A program made the translations under genes and the position numbers. Below the pieces are notes generated by a model, which searched no databases, was not told the origin of the DNA, and saw only the letters and a list, made by a program, of their open reading frames with translations. Shown piece by piece: positions 25,503 to 33,783 of a stretch of 64,000 nt of DNA. The first letter of the stretch is position 1. Every line of letters begins with the position of its first letter. Origin of the DNA: JBAZTO01 sp041661865 (GTDB lineage Bacteria > Planctomycetota > Phycisphaerae > SM23-33); the NCBI GenBank assembly GCA_041661865.1, contig JBAZTO010000018.1, positions 1 to 64,000 of the forward strand. The letters run 5' to 3'.

Positions 25503-25668
25503 AAAAAATCAGCCGCGAATTCCGCGAAGACAGCCGCGAAAGAGGAAATGCACATAAGCTCGATCCGGCTTCGCTGTTTTCGCGAAATCTTTCCTGGCCT
25601 TACTGTCAGTTCTTTATCTCTTTGAATTCGCGTAATCCGCGTAATTCGCGGCTAAGGTTGATTTTTAG
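25503..25668. repeat. Long imperfect inverted repeat, GAATTCGCG-type arms
   Basis: The left arm around 25507-25545 contains GCCGCGAATTCCGCGAAG. The right arm around 25619-25668 contains AATTCGCGTAATCCGCG and, read in reverse complement, matches the left arm imperfectly, including an AAAAATCA flank. It occupies the 310-base gap between DUF2617 and DUF2062; no gene is visible there. It has the same design as the elements near 7.6, 39.8 and 46.9 kb. Confidence 0.6.
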
Positions 25669-25699
25669 AGGCGTTTGCCTTGGGCAGGATCGTCGAGCT

Positions 25700-26266
25700 T
25701 CACTTAGCCTCTGGGCCGGTGGGGTGTTGCGCGGCGTCGGCGAGCAGGATTTTCCGATGGTGGGCCGCCCTGCGGCGGCGGAAGAACCGCACGGCGTAGT
25801 AGGTGGCAAAGTACGTCAGGGCGCCCAGCACCGCGCTGAAAACCAGGCTGCCCAGCAGCAGCGGCCAGAAGACCCCGCCGATGGCCTGGAAGAAATGGAC
25901 CGTGCCGCCGATGAGACCGTGCCCGCCGCTGATGGCATCTTTGAGCGCCGCCCAGAACGCCGCCTCGTTGTGTGCCAGGCCCAGCATCTTGCAGCCCAGG
26001 ACGTAGCAGAGGACGTTCACCCAGAGCGTGGCGGGATTGCTCAGCCAGGCCATCGGAACGCCGACAACCTTGTTGGCCCGACACAAGGCTGAGAGTGCCA
26101 CGATCAGCACCATCTGCATGCCCGATGTGGGGGTCCAGGCGACAAACATCCCGATGGCCACGCCCAGGGCAATGCGATGGGGCGTGTCGTCCACGTGAAT
26201 GATCCGGTAGACCACGAAGTTCCGCAGCAGGCGGAGGTTGACGCGAAGACGCTTTCTTAATTTCAT
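25700..26266 (-). CDS. DUF2062 membrane protein
   Basis: This 188-residue protein matches the DUF2062 family: a basic N-terminus MKLRKRLRVNLRLLRNF, then TPHRIALGVAIGMFVAWTPTSGMQM, LSALCRANKVVGVPMAWLSNP and a C-terminal pair of membrane helices (FWPLLLGSLVFSAVLGALTYF) ending in an arginine-rich tail. These proteins often sit beside lipid-A or glycosyltransferase genes, which fits here. The start at 26266 overlaps the end of the glycosyltransferase by four bases (ATGA), so translation is coupled. It is the last gene of a three-gene operon. Confidence 0.85.
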   Translation of the reverse strand: MKLRKRLRVNLRLLRNFVVYRIIHVDDTPHRIALGVAIGMFVAWTPTSGMQMVLIVALSALCRANKVVGVPMAWLSNPATLWVNVLCYVLGCKMLGLAHNEAAFWAALKDAISGGHGLIGGTVHFFQAIGGVFWPLLLGSLVFSAVLGALTYFATYYAVRFFRRRRAAHHRKILLADAAQHPTGPEAK

Positions 26267-27312
26267 CGCTTGAGCATTTCCAGGCCCGCGGCGACGACGT
26301 CGGCCGGGGGTATCGACTGCATGCAGGTGATATGCCTGCACTTTTTCTTCAGACAGCCTTGGCATTCCACCCCGGCCACCAGGGCCCTGCCGCGAAGGTA
26401 CGGCCCGGTGTGTTCCAGGCGCGTGGGCCCCAGCAGGGCCACGACCTCCACGCCCACCGCCGGGGCGATAAACTTGGCGGCGGAGTCGTTGCAGATCACT
26501 CCGCGCGACTGGGCGATCAGGGCCGCCATCTGCGGAATGTTGGTCTGCCCCGCCAGATTCACTACGCCGGGGCCCATTCCTTCGGCCACCGCGGCACACA
26601 ACTGGGCCTCGGCCCCGCCCCCGCCGGCCAGCACGATCGGGCAATGACGCGACAGCTCGGCCAGCACCACTCGCCAGTGTCGCACGGGATACCGCTTGGT
26701 GATCCATCGCGTCGGCGGCACGACGACCAGGAATGGCCGGTCGGCCAGCCCCAGCCGCGCGAGCAACTGCCTGACGTGATCGGCCGCCGCGGGAGCGACC
26801 TTCAGCGTCATGTCGCCCGGACGGGCATCGATTCCCAGGTGTCTGGCCAACTCGATGTTTCGGTCCACCGTGTGGGCCGATCGTGCAGCCAGGGCATGGT
26901 TGTAGAAGATGGCTGCGCCCTCGCGCGCGTCGGCAAAGCCGGCCCGCACAGCCGCCCCGGTCGAGGCCGTCAGCAACCCGCTGCGCAGCAGGCCTTGCAG
27001 GTCGATGACCCAATCGAACCGCCCGCCGCGTAAGGCGCCGACCAGGCGCGCCGCCTCGCCGATCTCCATCGGCCAATGCCAGGGCCGGCCGAAGCGGGCA
27101 CGGTCGAAGGGAATCGTCTCGTTCAGATCGTCGTCGCCCTCCAGCAGCGGCAGGTAGGCCTTGCCGATCAGCCAGGCGATGTGGCAGGCCGGAAAGGTCC
27201 GCCGCAGTCCGCGCAGCACCGGCAAGGCGGTCACCACGTCGCCCAGGCTGCTGGGCTTGATGATAAGCACGCGATTGGGGGCGGGCAGTTGGGGGGCGGA
27301 TGCGTGAGTCAC
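26263..27312 (-). CDS. Glycosyltransferase family 9 (heptosyltransferase-like)
   Basis: This 349-residue protein resembles ADP-heptose:LPS heptosyltransferases. RVLIIKPSSLGDVVTALPVLRGL forms the N-terminal nucleotide-sugar-proximal motif. DWVIDLQGLLRSGLLT carries the catalytic-type Asp, and RAGFADAREGA and PTRWITKRYP follow. The C-terminal domain holds VNLAGQTNIPQMAALIAQSRG, ICNDSAAKFIAPAVGV and ALLGPTRLEHTGPY. The family transfers heptose or a related sugar to an LPS core. The final cysteine-containing segment CQGCLKKKC is a common ending in this family. GTG 27312 overlaps the preceding kinase's stop by four bases (GTGA). Confidence 0.88.
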   Translation of the reverse strand: MTHASAPQLPAPNRVLIIKPSSLGDVVTALPVLRGLRRTFPACHIAWLIGKAYLPLLEGDDDLNETIPFDRARFGRPWHWPMEIGEAARLVGALRGGRFDWVIDLQGLLRSGLLTASTGAAVRAGFADAREGAAIFYNHALAARSAHTVDRNIELARHLGIDARPGDMTLKVAPAAADHVRQLLARLGLADRPFLVVVPPTRWITKRYPVRHWRVVLAELSRHCPIVLAGGGGAEAQLCAAVAEGMGPGVVNLAGQTNIPQMAALIAQSRGVICNDSAAKFIAPAVGVEVVALLGPTRLEHTGPYLRGRALVAGVECQGCLKKKCRHITCMQSIPPADVVAAGLEMLKR

Positions 27313-29057
27313 ACCGGCCTCCTTGTGGCCTTCTGGCGATGGCGGCGGGCGCGAAGCTGCTTGCGGAGTTTGCGGTCCGACCACTCGTCCAGCACCCGCC
27401 AGAGTACCTTGAATTCGATCTGGCCGCTGCCGGGCCGGCGGAGGTAGCCCATGAGCATCCGCAGGCGCCCCGCGCGATTGACCACCGGGCACTCCAGCAG
27501 CGAGACGTTCAGCCGCATCAGGCTCTGGAAGCGGCAGCGAGAGGTCATGAACCGTCTGCGGGACAGGCCGTCCAGGTCCACCAGGACCACCTCCGGCTCC
27601 CGCGGCGGCGTCCAGCGGATGAGCAGGTTGCTGGCCTTGAGGTCGCGATGCGCAAAATTGTGGTCGTGCAGCAGTTGGACGAGCCGGCCGAGACGGCCGA
27701 GCACCTGCTGGGCCAGGCGGCGCTGCTGTGGCACGCTCAGGGCGATCTCTCCGCGAGGCGGCCGGGCCAGGTGACTGTCCAGGAACTTGTTCATGGCCGT
27801 CGCGTCCAGGGCCTCGCAGATCAGGATGGCATCCATCAGGTGGGGCCCCCACCGCCGTTCCAGGGCCGCCAACGGCAAGGCCGTGGGGATCCGCCGCGTC
27901 AGCAGCGCGTGTCCCAGTTCAAAGGCTCGCACCGGCCGCGACGGGCGGAAGCAATCCAGGACCCACTTCCATCGCTGCTTGCGCCGGGCCCGCTTGATCA
28001 CCACGCGAAGGCGGTGCGGCCCGACACAGAGAGTGCGGCGGATGACCAGGCTGGAAGGCGAATCCTTAATCACTTCCACGTCGGACCCGCGGAAAAGCGC
28101 CTCGGGCTCGGCCAGCACTTGCCGCCAGTCCTGGGCCTTGAACTCGATGCCCGCAGCCTGCGAGCAGGCCAGGCGGTTCTTGGTGGCCAGCACGACGTGG
28201 CCGCGCCAGAGGCGAGGCAGCTTCAGGCGGGCGAAATAGCGATCCTGTCGCAGCGTGCGGCGGTCGCGGCTGGCGAAGCGTCGCCGGGAATGTCGCCGGC
28301 CAAGAAGTTCGACCTGGTTATTCCAGCCTCGCAACGTGCCGCCCGGCTGGCAGACCCGCAGGTAATGCTTGAGGAATCTCAACCGCTCGGTGCGAGTGGT
28401 CAGGCGCAGGCGGTCGTGGTAGAGCTGCGCCAGATTGGCGGCCATGCGGCGCCGGCTGATGCGACGATAGTGGCGGACGCGATGCAGGTCCATCATGACC
28501 GGGCGCGGGTGCGGGCCGTCGGTGCGAATGAGAATGTTGCCGCCGTGCAGGTCGTTCTGCACCCATCCGGCCCGGTGCATTTTTCCGATCATCTCGGCCA
28601 GGGCGAGGCCGGCCTGGGTGATGTTCCGCCGCCCCTGCTCGCCCGCGGCGGCCTGCTCGATGTGCCACAGATCCCCCTGCCGTGCCGGCGCAATGGCGGC
28701 GGTGGCCAGCCACTCGGCCCCGTGATTGCACTGCGCGGCCAGCACCTCGGGCGTTTCGATGCCGCTGGCACGAAGCTGCCGGGAATTGGTCAACTCACTC
28801 CACGCATGCGAGGGCACGAGCCTTTGCACCAGCCGCCGCCACGGAGAAGGGTTGTGAAAATGCTTGAGGTAGACATCCTGATCGCCGATCCGCCCGAAAA
28901 AAACCGTGCGGGCCGGGTTATATTTGACCTTTTGCCAGGCTGGCTGGGCCGGATGGGCAAGCTGGGCAAGATGCTTTTCCAGCAACAGATTTTGCGCAAC
29001 AACAATGACGTTGCCGACTCGCCGAAGCGGTGGGTTGTCGTTGGCGGGTAATGCCAT
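27309..29057 (-). CDS. Tandem lipopolysaccharide-kinase-like protein
   Basis: This 582-residue protein carries two protein-kinase-like domains of the Kdo/WaaP type. Domain 1 (~40-270): candidate beta-3 Lys in VYLKHFH (65), catalytic loop QNDLHGGNIL with Asp 169, metal Asp in VMMDLH (190). Domain 2 (~320-560): Lys in VVIKRARR (355), catalytic loop AHRDLKASNLL with Asp 472, metal Asp in VLVDLDG (494). The first loop has QND instead of HRD. It is the first gene of an operon with a heptosyltransferase and DUF2062, which supports a role in phosphorylating an LPS core sugar. ATG 29057 was preferred; a frame to 29117 is open. Confidence 0.8.
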   Translation of the reverse strand: MALPANDNPPLRRVGNVIVVAQNLLLEKHLAQLAHPAQPAWQKVKYNPARTVFFGRIGDQDVYLKHFHNPSPWRRLVQRLVPSHAWSELTNSRQLRASGIETPEVLAAQCNHGAEWLATAAIAPARQGDLWHIEQAAAGEQGRRNITQAGLALAEMIGKMHRAGWVQNDLHGGNILIRTDGPHPRPVMMDLHRVRHYRRISRRRMAANLAQLYHDRLRLTTRTERLRFLKHYLRVCQPGGTLRGWNNQVELLGRRHSRRRFASRDRRTLRQDRYFARLKLPRLWRGHVVLATKNRLACSQAAGIEFKAQDWRQVLAEPEALFRGSDVEVIKDSPSSLVIRRTLCVGPHRLRVVIKRARRKQRWKWVLDCFRPSRPVRAFELGHALLTRRIPTALPLAALERRWGPHLMDAILICEALDATAMNKFLDSHLARPPRGEIALSVPQQRRLAQQVLGRLGRLVQLLHDHNFAHRDLKASNLLIRWTPPREPEVVLVDLDGLSRRRFMTSRCRFQSLMRLNVSLLECPVVNRAGRLRMLMGYLRRPGSGQIEFKVLWRVLDEWSDRKLRKQLRARRHRQKATRRPV

Positions 29058-29204
29058 AGTCTCGCGGGCCAAACCACTGTTCCACGGGGAACATTCTGAT
29101 GCCGGTTCCTGACACAATCGCCGCTCTCGCTCGCGGCCACGCCGGGCGATTATACAGTCACGATGGCATCAGCAGCAAGCCGCGCCTCCCGACAGGCGAT
29201 GTCG

Positions 29205-30353
29205 CTACCGCATCAAGGACGTCCTGAGCCACTCCAGGGCGTGGCCCTGCTGCTCGACATTGAACTCGTGCGGCGTGTCGTAGTAGCTCAACTTGCAGCG
29301 GTCCGGGCAACCCGCCTTGTCGTAGACGGCCTGGATCCTGGCGTAGGCGTCGGCGACCCCCTTGGCCGTGAAGAGCTTGTCCTTCCGCCCGTGGATCACC
29401 ATCAGCGGATTGGGGCAGCACATCGAGACGATATCGGGATGGTCCATCAGGCCGTACGCGCCGGTGATGTACTGGGTGTAGTGCGTGTTCCGGGGACGGG
29501 TGGCGAACATCTCCGCGTATGTCGTCATCCAGCCGTCCACCACGGCGCACTGGATGCGCCGGTCCATGCCCGCCAGTTGCCCCGAGCGGAAGCCGCCCAT
29601 CGACAGGCCCACGCAGCCGATGCGCTCGGGGTCCACTTCCTTGCGACTCAACAGGTAGTCCAGGCTGCGAATATCGTCCCGCAGCCAGATCCCCTGCCAG
29701 GTATGGCCAAGCTGGTACATGGCCCGCGCGACGAGATCCTCCCCGGCGCCGCTTTGCTTGTTGATCGCCGAGATAGTCTGTGCATCCTCGTTGAGCGACC
29801 AGTCGTTGATGCCTTTGTCGACGTCCTCGTCGCTGACCAGCCGCCGCTGCCCCCAGTAAAGCGCATCGATCACGATAACGGCAAAGCCCGCCCGGCAGAA
29901 TTCGGTGGCGAACGACCGCCCGCCGAAGCTGACCTCCTTGAACTTCGTCAGCACCGGGTGCTCGATTTCAAGCTCGACGATCTTCTCCTTGCCCCAGTAG
30001 TACATCCCGCCGTGGTCGTGGAAGCACACCAGGCCGGGCACGGGGTAACGGACGTTCTTGGGGATCAGCACATAGGCCGACACGCGGGTAACGGACGTCG
30101 AGTCGAAGTACACCTTCTGGCGGATGTAATCGCCCTTGTCGACCGTCTCGACGATCTCCTCGCGGAAGTCGCAGGGCTGGACCTTCTCGGGGATTCGCCG
30201 CCAGAGTTCCTGCCGCGCCAGGCCCTTCCAGGCTTCCAGGTCGGTGAACTTCCCGTTCAGGAATGACAGATCGAAGGTCGATTCCTCCGCCAGCGCCCGG
30301 ATGAACGGATACAACGAACCCAGCACCGTGCCCTGCTTTTGACGCTCAGCCAT
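29205..30353 (-). CDS. Alpha/beta hydrolase, acetyl-xylan-esterase-like
   Basis: This 382-residue protein has no clear signal peptide. The hydrolase core begins RVSAYVLIPKNVRYPVPGLV and FHDHGGMYYWGKE. The nucleophile elbow is GLSMGGFRSGQLA, with a candidate Asp in HGRKDKLF and a terminal His in YDTPHEFN. The layout matches the Abhydrolase_7/acetyl-xylan-esterase-like group seen in planctomycetes that degrade polysaccharides, including an insertion before the elbow (AMYQLGHTWQGIWLRDDIR). The substrate is unknown. ATG 30353 is preceded by GGGAG. It stands alone between two minus-strand genes. Confidence 0.8.
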   Translation of the reverse strand: MAERQKQGTVLGSLYPFIRALAEESTFDLSFLNGKFTDLEAWKGLARQELWRRIPEKVQPCDFREEIVETVDKGDYIRQKVYFDSTSVTRVSAYVLIPKNVRYPVPGLVCFHDHGGMYYWGKEKIVELEIEHPVLTKFKEVSFGGRSFATEFCRAGFAVIVIDALYWGQRRLVSDEDVDKGINDWSLNEDAQTISAINKQSGAGEDLVARAMYQLGHTWQGIWLRDDIRSLDYLLSRKEVDPERIGCVGLSMGGFRSGQLAGMDRRIQCAVVDGWMTTYAEMFATRPRNTHYTQYITGAYGLMDHPDIVSMCCPNPLMVIHGRKDKLFTAKGVADAYARIQAVYDKAGCPDRCKLSYYDTPHEFNVEQQGHALEWLRTSLMR

Positions 30354-30491
30354 TCCGGTGACTCCCAAAGATGATTCCACTCAGCATATCGCCTTCAACC
30401 GATGGTGCCACGGCTGCGTCGTATGCAGCCGTGCATACCTTCGATACTGCCGCAAACACCTGCCTGCCAGGCCGCAGTGCCATGTCGATCC

Positions 30492-32000
30492 TTACGGCTC
30501 CAGCCCCGCCTCAGCCACCTCGATGGCTCGCAGCAGCGCCTTGGCCTTGTTGATGGTCTCCTGATATTCTTCGGCGGGCACCGAGTCGGCCACCACGCCC
30601 CCGCCGGCCTGGAGGTAGACCTTCCCGCCGGCGACCACCATCGTCCGCAGGGCGATGCAGGTGTCCATGTTGCCCGAGAAGTCCACGTAGCCGACCGCCC
30701 CGGCATAAGGCCCGCGACGGGTGGGCTCGAACTGGTCGATGATCTGCATGGCGCGAATCTTGGGCGCGCCCGAGACGGTGCCCACGGGCAAGGCCGCCCG
30801 CAAGGCGTCGAAGGCCGTCTGCCCCGCAGCCAGCTTGCCCTTGACGTCTGAAACAATGTGCATGACGTGGCTGTAGCGTTCCACGCTCATCACGTCGGCC
30901 AGCTCAATGCTCTTGGGCTCACAGACCCGCCCCACGTCGTTGCGGGCCAGGTCCACCAGCATGATGTGCTCGGCCCGTTCCTTGGGGTCAGCCAGCAGCT
31001 CAGCCTCCAGGGCCTTGTCTTCTTCCTCGGTCGCGCCGCGCCGCCGCGTGCCGGCCAACGGGCGATTGGTGACCACGCCGTCCTCGACGCGGCAGAGGAT
31101 CTCCGGCGAACAGCCCACCAGCGTCACCTCCGGCGCCGTCAGCAGGAACATGAAGGGCGAGGGGTTGACCACCCGCAAAGCCCGGTAGATGTCGAACGCG
31201 CTGGCCCGGGTCTCCACTGTCAGCCGCTGGGAGGGCACGACCTGGAAAATGTCGCCCGCGCGGATGTACTCCTTGCACGCCTCGACCACCTCAAGGTAAC
31301 GCTCGCGGGAGAAGTTGCTCTGGAAGGACTTTTGCGGCAGGCCTTCCATGTTGACCTCGGTGACCGGGTCGGCCGAGCCCTGCTGGAGCCGCGCGATGAC
31401 GCGCTCGATGGAGGCGGCGGCCTCGTCGTAGGCCTTGCCCGGGTCGCCCGTGACGTGGGCGTTGGTGACGACCTTGATGGTCTGGTAGACGCTGTCGAAG
31501 ATCACCATTGTGCGATAAAGGCCGAAGGACAGGTCCGGCAGGTTGCGGTCGTCCTTGGGGCCGGGGCCGAGTTTCTCATAGTAGCGAATCATATCGTAGC
31601 CGGCATAGCCGACCACTCCGCCGGTGAAACGCGGCAGTTCCTTGACATGCACGGCCTTGTAGGGCGCGAGCATCTTCCGCAGCTCTTCCAGGGGATCGGC
31701 CGATTCGATCTTCTCCGGCGAGCCGCCTAGGTGGCAAATGGTGATTTCATTGCCGCGGGCGCTGAAGGTGGCCAGCGGGTCAGCCGCCACAAAGGAGAAC
31801 CGCGCGATCCGCTCCCCGCCGACGACGCTTTCGAGCAGGAAAGCGTTCTTGGCCGGGGCGAAGCCCTGGGACTGGGCCAGTCGCTTGTAGGCGGCCACCG
31901 GGGTGATGGAGTCGGCCAGCAACTGGCGGTACACGGGAATGGTATTCCCCCGCTCGCAGAGGCGGAGGAAACCGTCGAAGTTGGGGTAATAGTGTTTCAT
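30492..32000 (-). CDS. trpE: Anthranilate synthase component I
   Basis: Converts chorismate and an amino group from glutamine to anthranilate in tryptophan synthesis. The N-terminal AFLLESVVGGERIARFSFV carries the LLES feedback site for tryptophan. The chorismate-binding domain shows LVGCSPEILCRV, PLAGTRRRGATEEED and the closing GTVSGAPKIRAMQIIDQFE, YAGAVGYVDFSGNMDTCIA and QAGGGVVADSVPAEEYQE stretches. The length of 502 residues is normal. ATG 32000 has AGGA eight bases upstream. No trpG partner gene is adjacent, so the glutaminase subunit must be encoded elsewhere. PabB is the main alternative, but the LLES site favours TrpE. Confidence 0.92.
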   Translation of the reverse strand: MKHYYPNFDGFLRLCERGNTIPVYRQLLADSITPVAAYKRLAQSQGFAPAKNAFLLESVVGGERIARFSFVAADPLATFSARGNEITICHLGGSPEKIESADPLEELRKMLAPYKAVHVKELPRFTGGVVGYAGYDMIRYYEKLGPGPKDDRNLPDLSFGLYRTMVIFDSVYQTIKVVTNAHVTGDPGKAYDEAAASIERVIARLQQGSADPVTEVNMEGLPQKSFQSNFSRERYLEVVEACKEYIRAGDIFQVVPSQRLTVETRASAFDIYRALRVVNPSPFMFLLTAPEVTLVGCSPEILCRVEDGVVTNRPLAGTRRRGATEEEDKALEAELLADPKERAEHIMLVDLARNDVGRVCEPKSIELADVMSVERYSHVMHIVSDVKGKLAAGQTAFDALRAALPVGTVSGAPKIRAMQIIDQFEPTRRGPYAGAVGYVDFSGNMDTCIALRTMVVAGGKVYLQAGGGVVADSVPAEEYQETINKAKALLRAIEVAEAGLEP

Positions 32001-32169
32001 AACGATTATCCTAGTGGGCAAAGTTCGCCCGTCAATTCTCATTGCAGATTGCCGAGGGCTGCCTGTCGATTGAACCGGCAGGGATCAGGCGGCTTCAGAG
32101 TGAAATCGGCAAGGCGCAATCCGAAACTTCACAAGAGCCACTCTAGAACGATTGGATGTGTAGGGATTA

Positions 32170-33132
32170 TTATTGGCGGGAGGCCCGCCAAGCCACCCCG
32201 GCGGCGCCGATGACGCCGGCATTGTTGCCCAGCGAGGCCAGCGCGATGCGCGTCTGGTTGGGCATCAAGGTCCAGTTCATCGCGTCGAAATGCTTCCGCA
32301 CCGGCCCCAGCAGGTCTTCGCCGGCCTTGCTCAGCCCGCCTGAAAGGACGATCTCGTCGGGGTCGAAGACGCGGCAGATGTTCACGCAGGCCAGGGCCAG
32401 ATGGCGGGCCGCGTCGTCCCAGAACCTGGCCGCCAGGGCGTCGCCGGCTTTCCGCGCCTCGTTGATGTCCTGCGTGTTGATGGCGCCCCGGGCGTCCATG
32501 ACGGCCTTGAGGCTGCTGGGCTGGCCCTGGCGGATGGCCCGCATGGTCAGCTCGGCCAGATAGGTCGCCGAACAGTATCGCTCCAGGCAGCCGCGCTGCC
32601 CGCAGCCGCACGGCTCGCCGTCGGGCACGATAATCGTGTGGCCCAACTCTCCGCCCGCGTCGCGCGAGCCGTGGACAAGCTGGCCTTCGACGATAATCCC
32701 GCCGCCCACGCCGGTTCCCAGCGTCAGCATCACCATGTTCCGCGTGCCGGCTCCGGCGCCGCAGAGGTATTCACCGTAAGCGGCGGCATTGGCGTCATTC
32801 TCCAGCACCGCCGGAAGGTTCACCGCGGCGGACACGCGGTCGCGGAGGGGGAAATTCTGCATGCCCTTGATGTTCGGCGAGTCGACAATCGTGCCGCTGG
32901 AAAGGTTGAGGGGCCCCGGGCTGCCGATGCCCACGCCCGCGATCTTGCCGTGGTCGATGCCGTCCGAGCCCATCAGTTGCCCGACGCCCCTGGCCATCTG
33001 CTCGACGATGGCCGCCCCGCCGTCGGCTGGAGTAGGCAATTGAAAAATCGACCTGGCGTGCAGGTCGTCGCTCAGCAGGCCGAACTTGATGAACGTCCCG
33101 CCTAAGTCAATGCCTATGTACCACTTGGACAT
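32170..33132 (-). CDS. ROK-family sugar kinase (glucokinase type)
   Basis: This 320-residue ATP-dependent sugar kinase has the phosphate loop YIGIDLGGTFIKFG, a substrate region SPGPLNLSSGTI, catalytic VLENDANAAAYGEY (END, with the Asp base), LGTGVGGGIIVEG, and the ROK zinc site HTIIVPDGEPCGCGQRGCLE. These fit glucokinase or N-acetylmannosamine/fructose kinases of the ROK group; glucose is the commonest substrate. There is no N-terminal helix-turn-helix, so it is an enzyme rather than a ROK repressor. A good promoter lies just upstream (separate entry). Confidence 0.9.
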   Translation of the reverse strand: MSKWYIGIDLGGTFIKFGLLSDDLHARSIFQLPTPADGGAAIVEQMARGVGQLMGSDGIDHGKIAGVGIGSPGPLNLSSGTIVDSPNIKGMQNFPLRDRVSAAVNLPAVLENDANAAAYGEYLCGAGAGTRNMVMLTLGTGVGGGIIVEGQLVHGSRDAGGELGHTIIVPDGEPCGCGQRGCLERYCSATYLAELTMRAIRQGQPSSLKAVMDARGAINTQDINEARKAGDALAARFWDDAARHLALACVNICRVFDPDEIVLSGGLSKAGEDLLGPVRKHFDAMNWTLMPNQTRIALASLGNNAGVIGAAGVAWRASRQ

Positions 33133-33158
33133 ATACGTCTCACCAATCAGAAGTTTCC

Positions 33159-33187
33159 ATTCTCGCCGCAACGGGCGTATTTGTCAA
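33159..33187 (-). promoter_or_regulatory. Promoter of the ROK kinase gene
   Basis: On the minus strand TTGACA (33182-33187) and GAGAAT (33159-33164) are exactly 17 bases apart, placing transcription start about 20 bases before ATG 33132. The -35 box is perfect and the -10 box matches four of six. Confidence 0.55.
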
Positions 33188-33258
33188 AAGGAACTTGCAG
33201 GGTGGGTGGGGTGGGAAGTGGGAAGGGGTGTGCCCAAACCTTCTGGCCGTGCGGGTGC

Positions 33259-33332
33259 CGTGGCCGCGGCGTTTGCGGCCACGATGGGGACGTGATTGCG
33301 ATCTTGTCGTGGTTGCACACACCGCAACCACG
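33259..33332. repeat. Pair of 9-bp hairpins
   Basis: CGTGGCCGC (33259-33267) pairs with GCGGCCACG (33275-33283), and CGTGGTTGC (33308-33316) pairs with GCAACCACG (33324-33332). Both have seven-base loops and differ only in a CC/TT swap, so they look like divergent copies of one hairpin. They lie in the divergent gap before the ORF at 33400. Confidence 0.5.
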
Positions 33333-33399
33333 GCGATGTTGCGTGCAATTTCAGCAGAAACCGGCGGACAAAGCGATCCGTCGTGACACTATGTAGGTG

Positions 33400-33783
33400 A
33401 TGGCCATCAGTTCAAAAGGCGGCGACCCGCCACGGGTGGAAGATCAGGATCTTGTCTCAGCCGCGCTAGCCGGCGGCAACGTGCGGCGGCTGAAGAAGCT
33501 GGGCTTCTCGCCGCGAGAGCGTGACGGCATCGTGTATCTCTGGCCGCTGGATCACCGCAAGGCTCCGCCGCGGGTGTTGCGTCTGGTCGTGGTTCATGAC
33601 GGGCGAAAGCCCGGAATTGGCCACACAAGAAAACGGAAAGCCCGCCCGGCCCGCCGAAAAACCGCACGGCCAAACGCTGGGAAAAACGCAAAGCACAACG
33701 GTTTAAACGCCCCAAAGCCGCCGCTTAGTTCGCGGCGTTGGATGGCACCTGATCCATCATTTGACGAGCGACAGAATAACTAG
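33400..33783 (+). CDS. Small basic hypothetical protein
   Basis: This 127-residue frame has an ordered-looking N-terminal ~70 residues (DQDLVSAALAGGNVRRLKKL, GIVYLWPLDHRKAPPRVLR) and a very basic tail rich in Lys/Arg/Pro (HTRKRKARPARRKTARPNAG). I do not recognise it. Start ATG 33400 is preceded by a weak TAGGTG; GTG 33397 is also possible. It overlaps the end of the convergent rsmB gene by four bases. It may be a genuine small DNA- or RNA-binding protein or a chance frame. Confidence 0.4.
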   Translation: MAISSKGGDPPRVEDQDLVSAALAGGNVRRLKKLGFSPRERDGIVYLWPLDHRKAPPRVLRLVVVHDGRKPGIGHTRKRKARPARRKTARPNAGKNAKHNGLNAPKPPLSSRRWMAPDPSFDERQNN

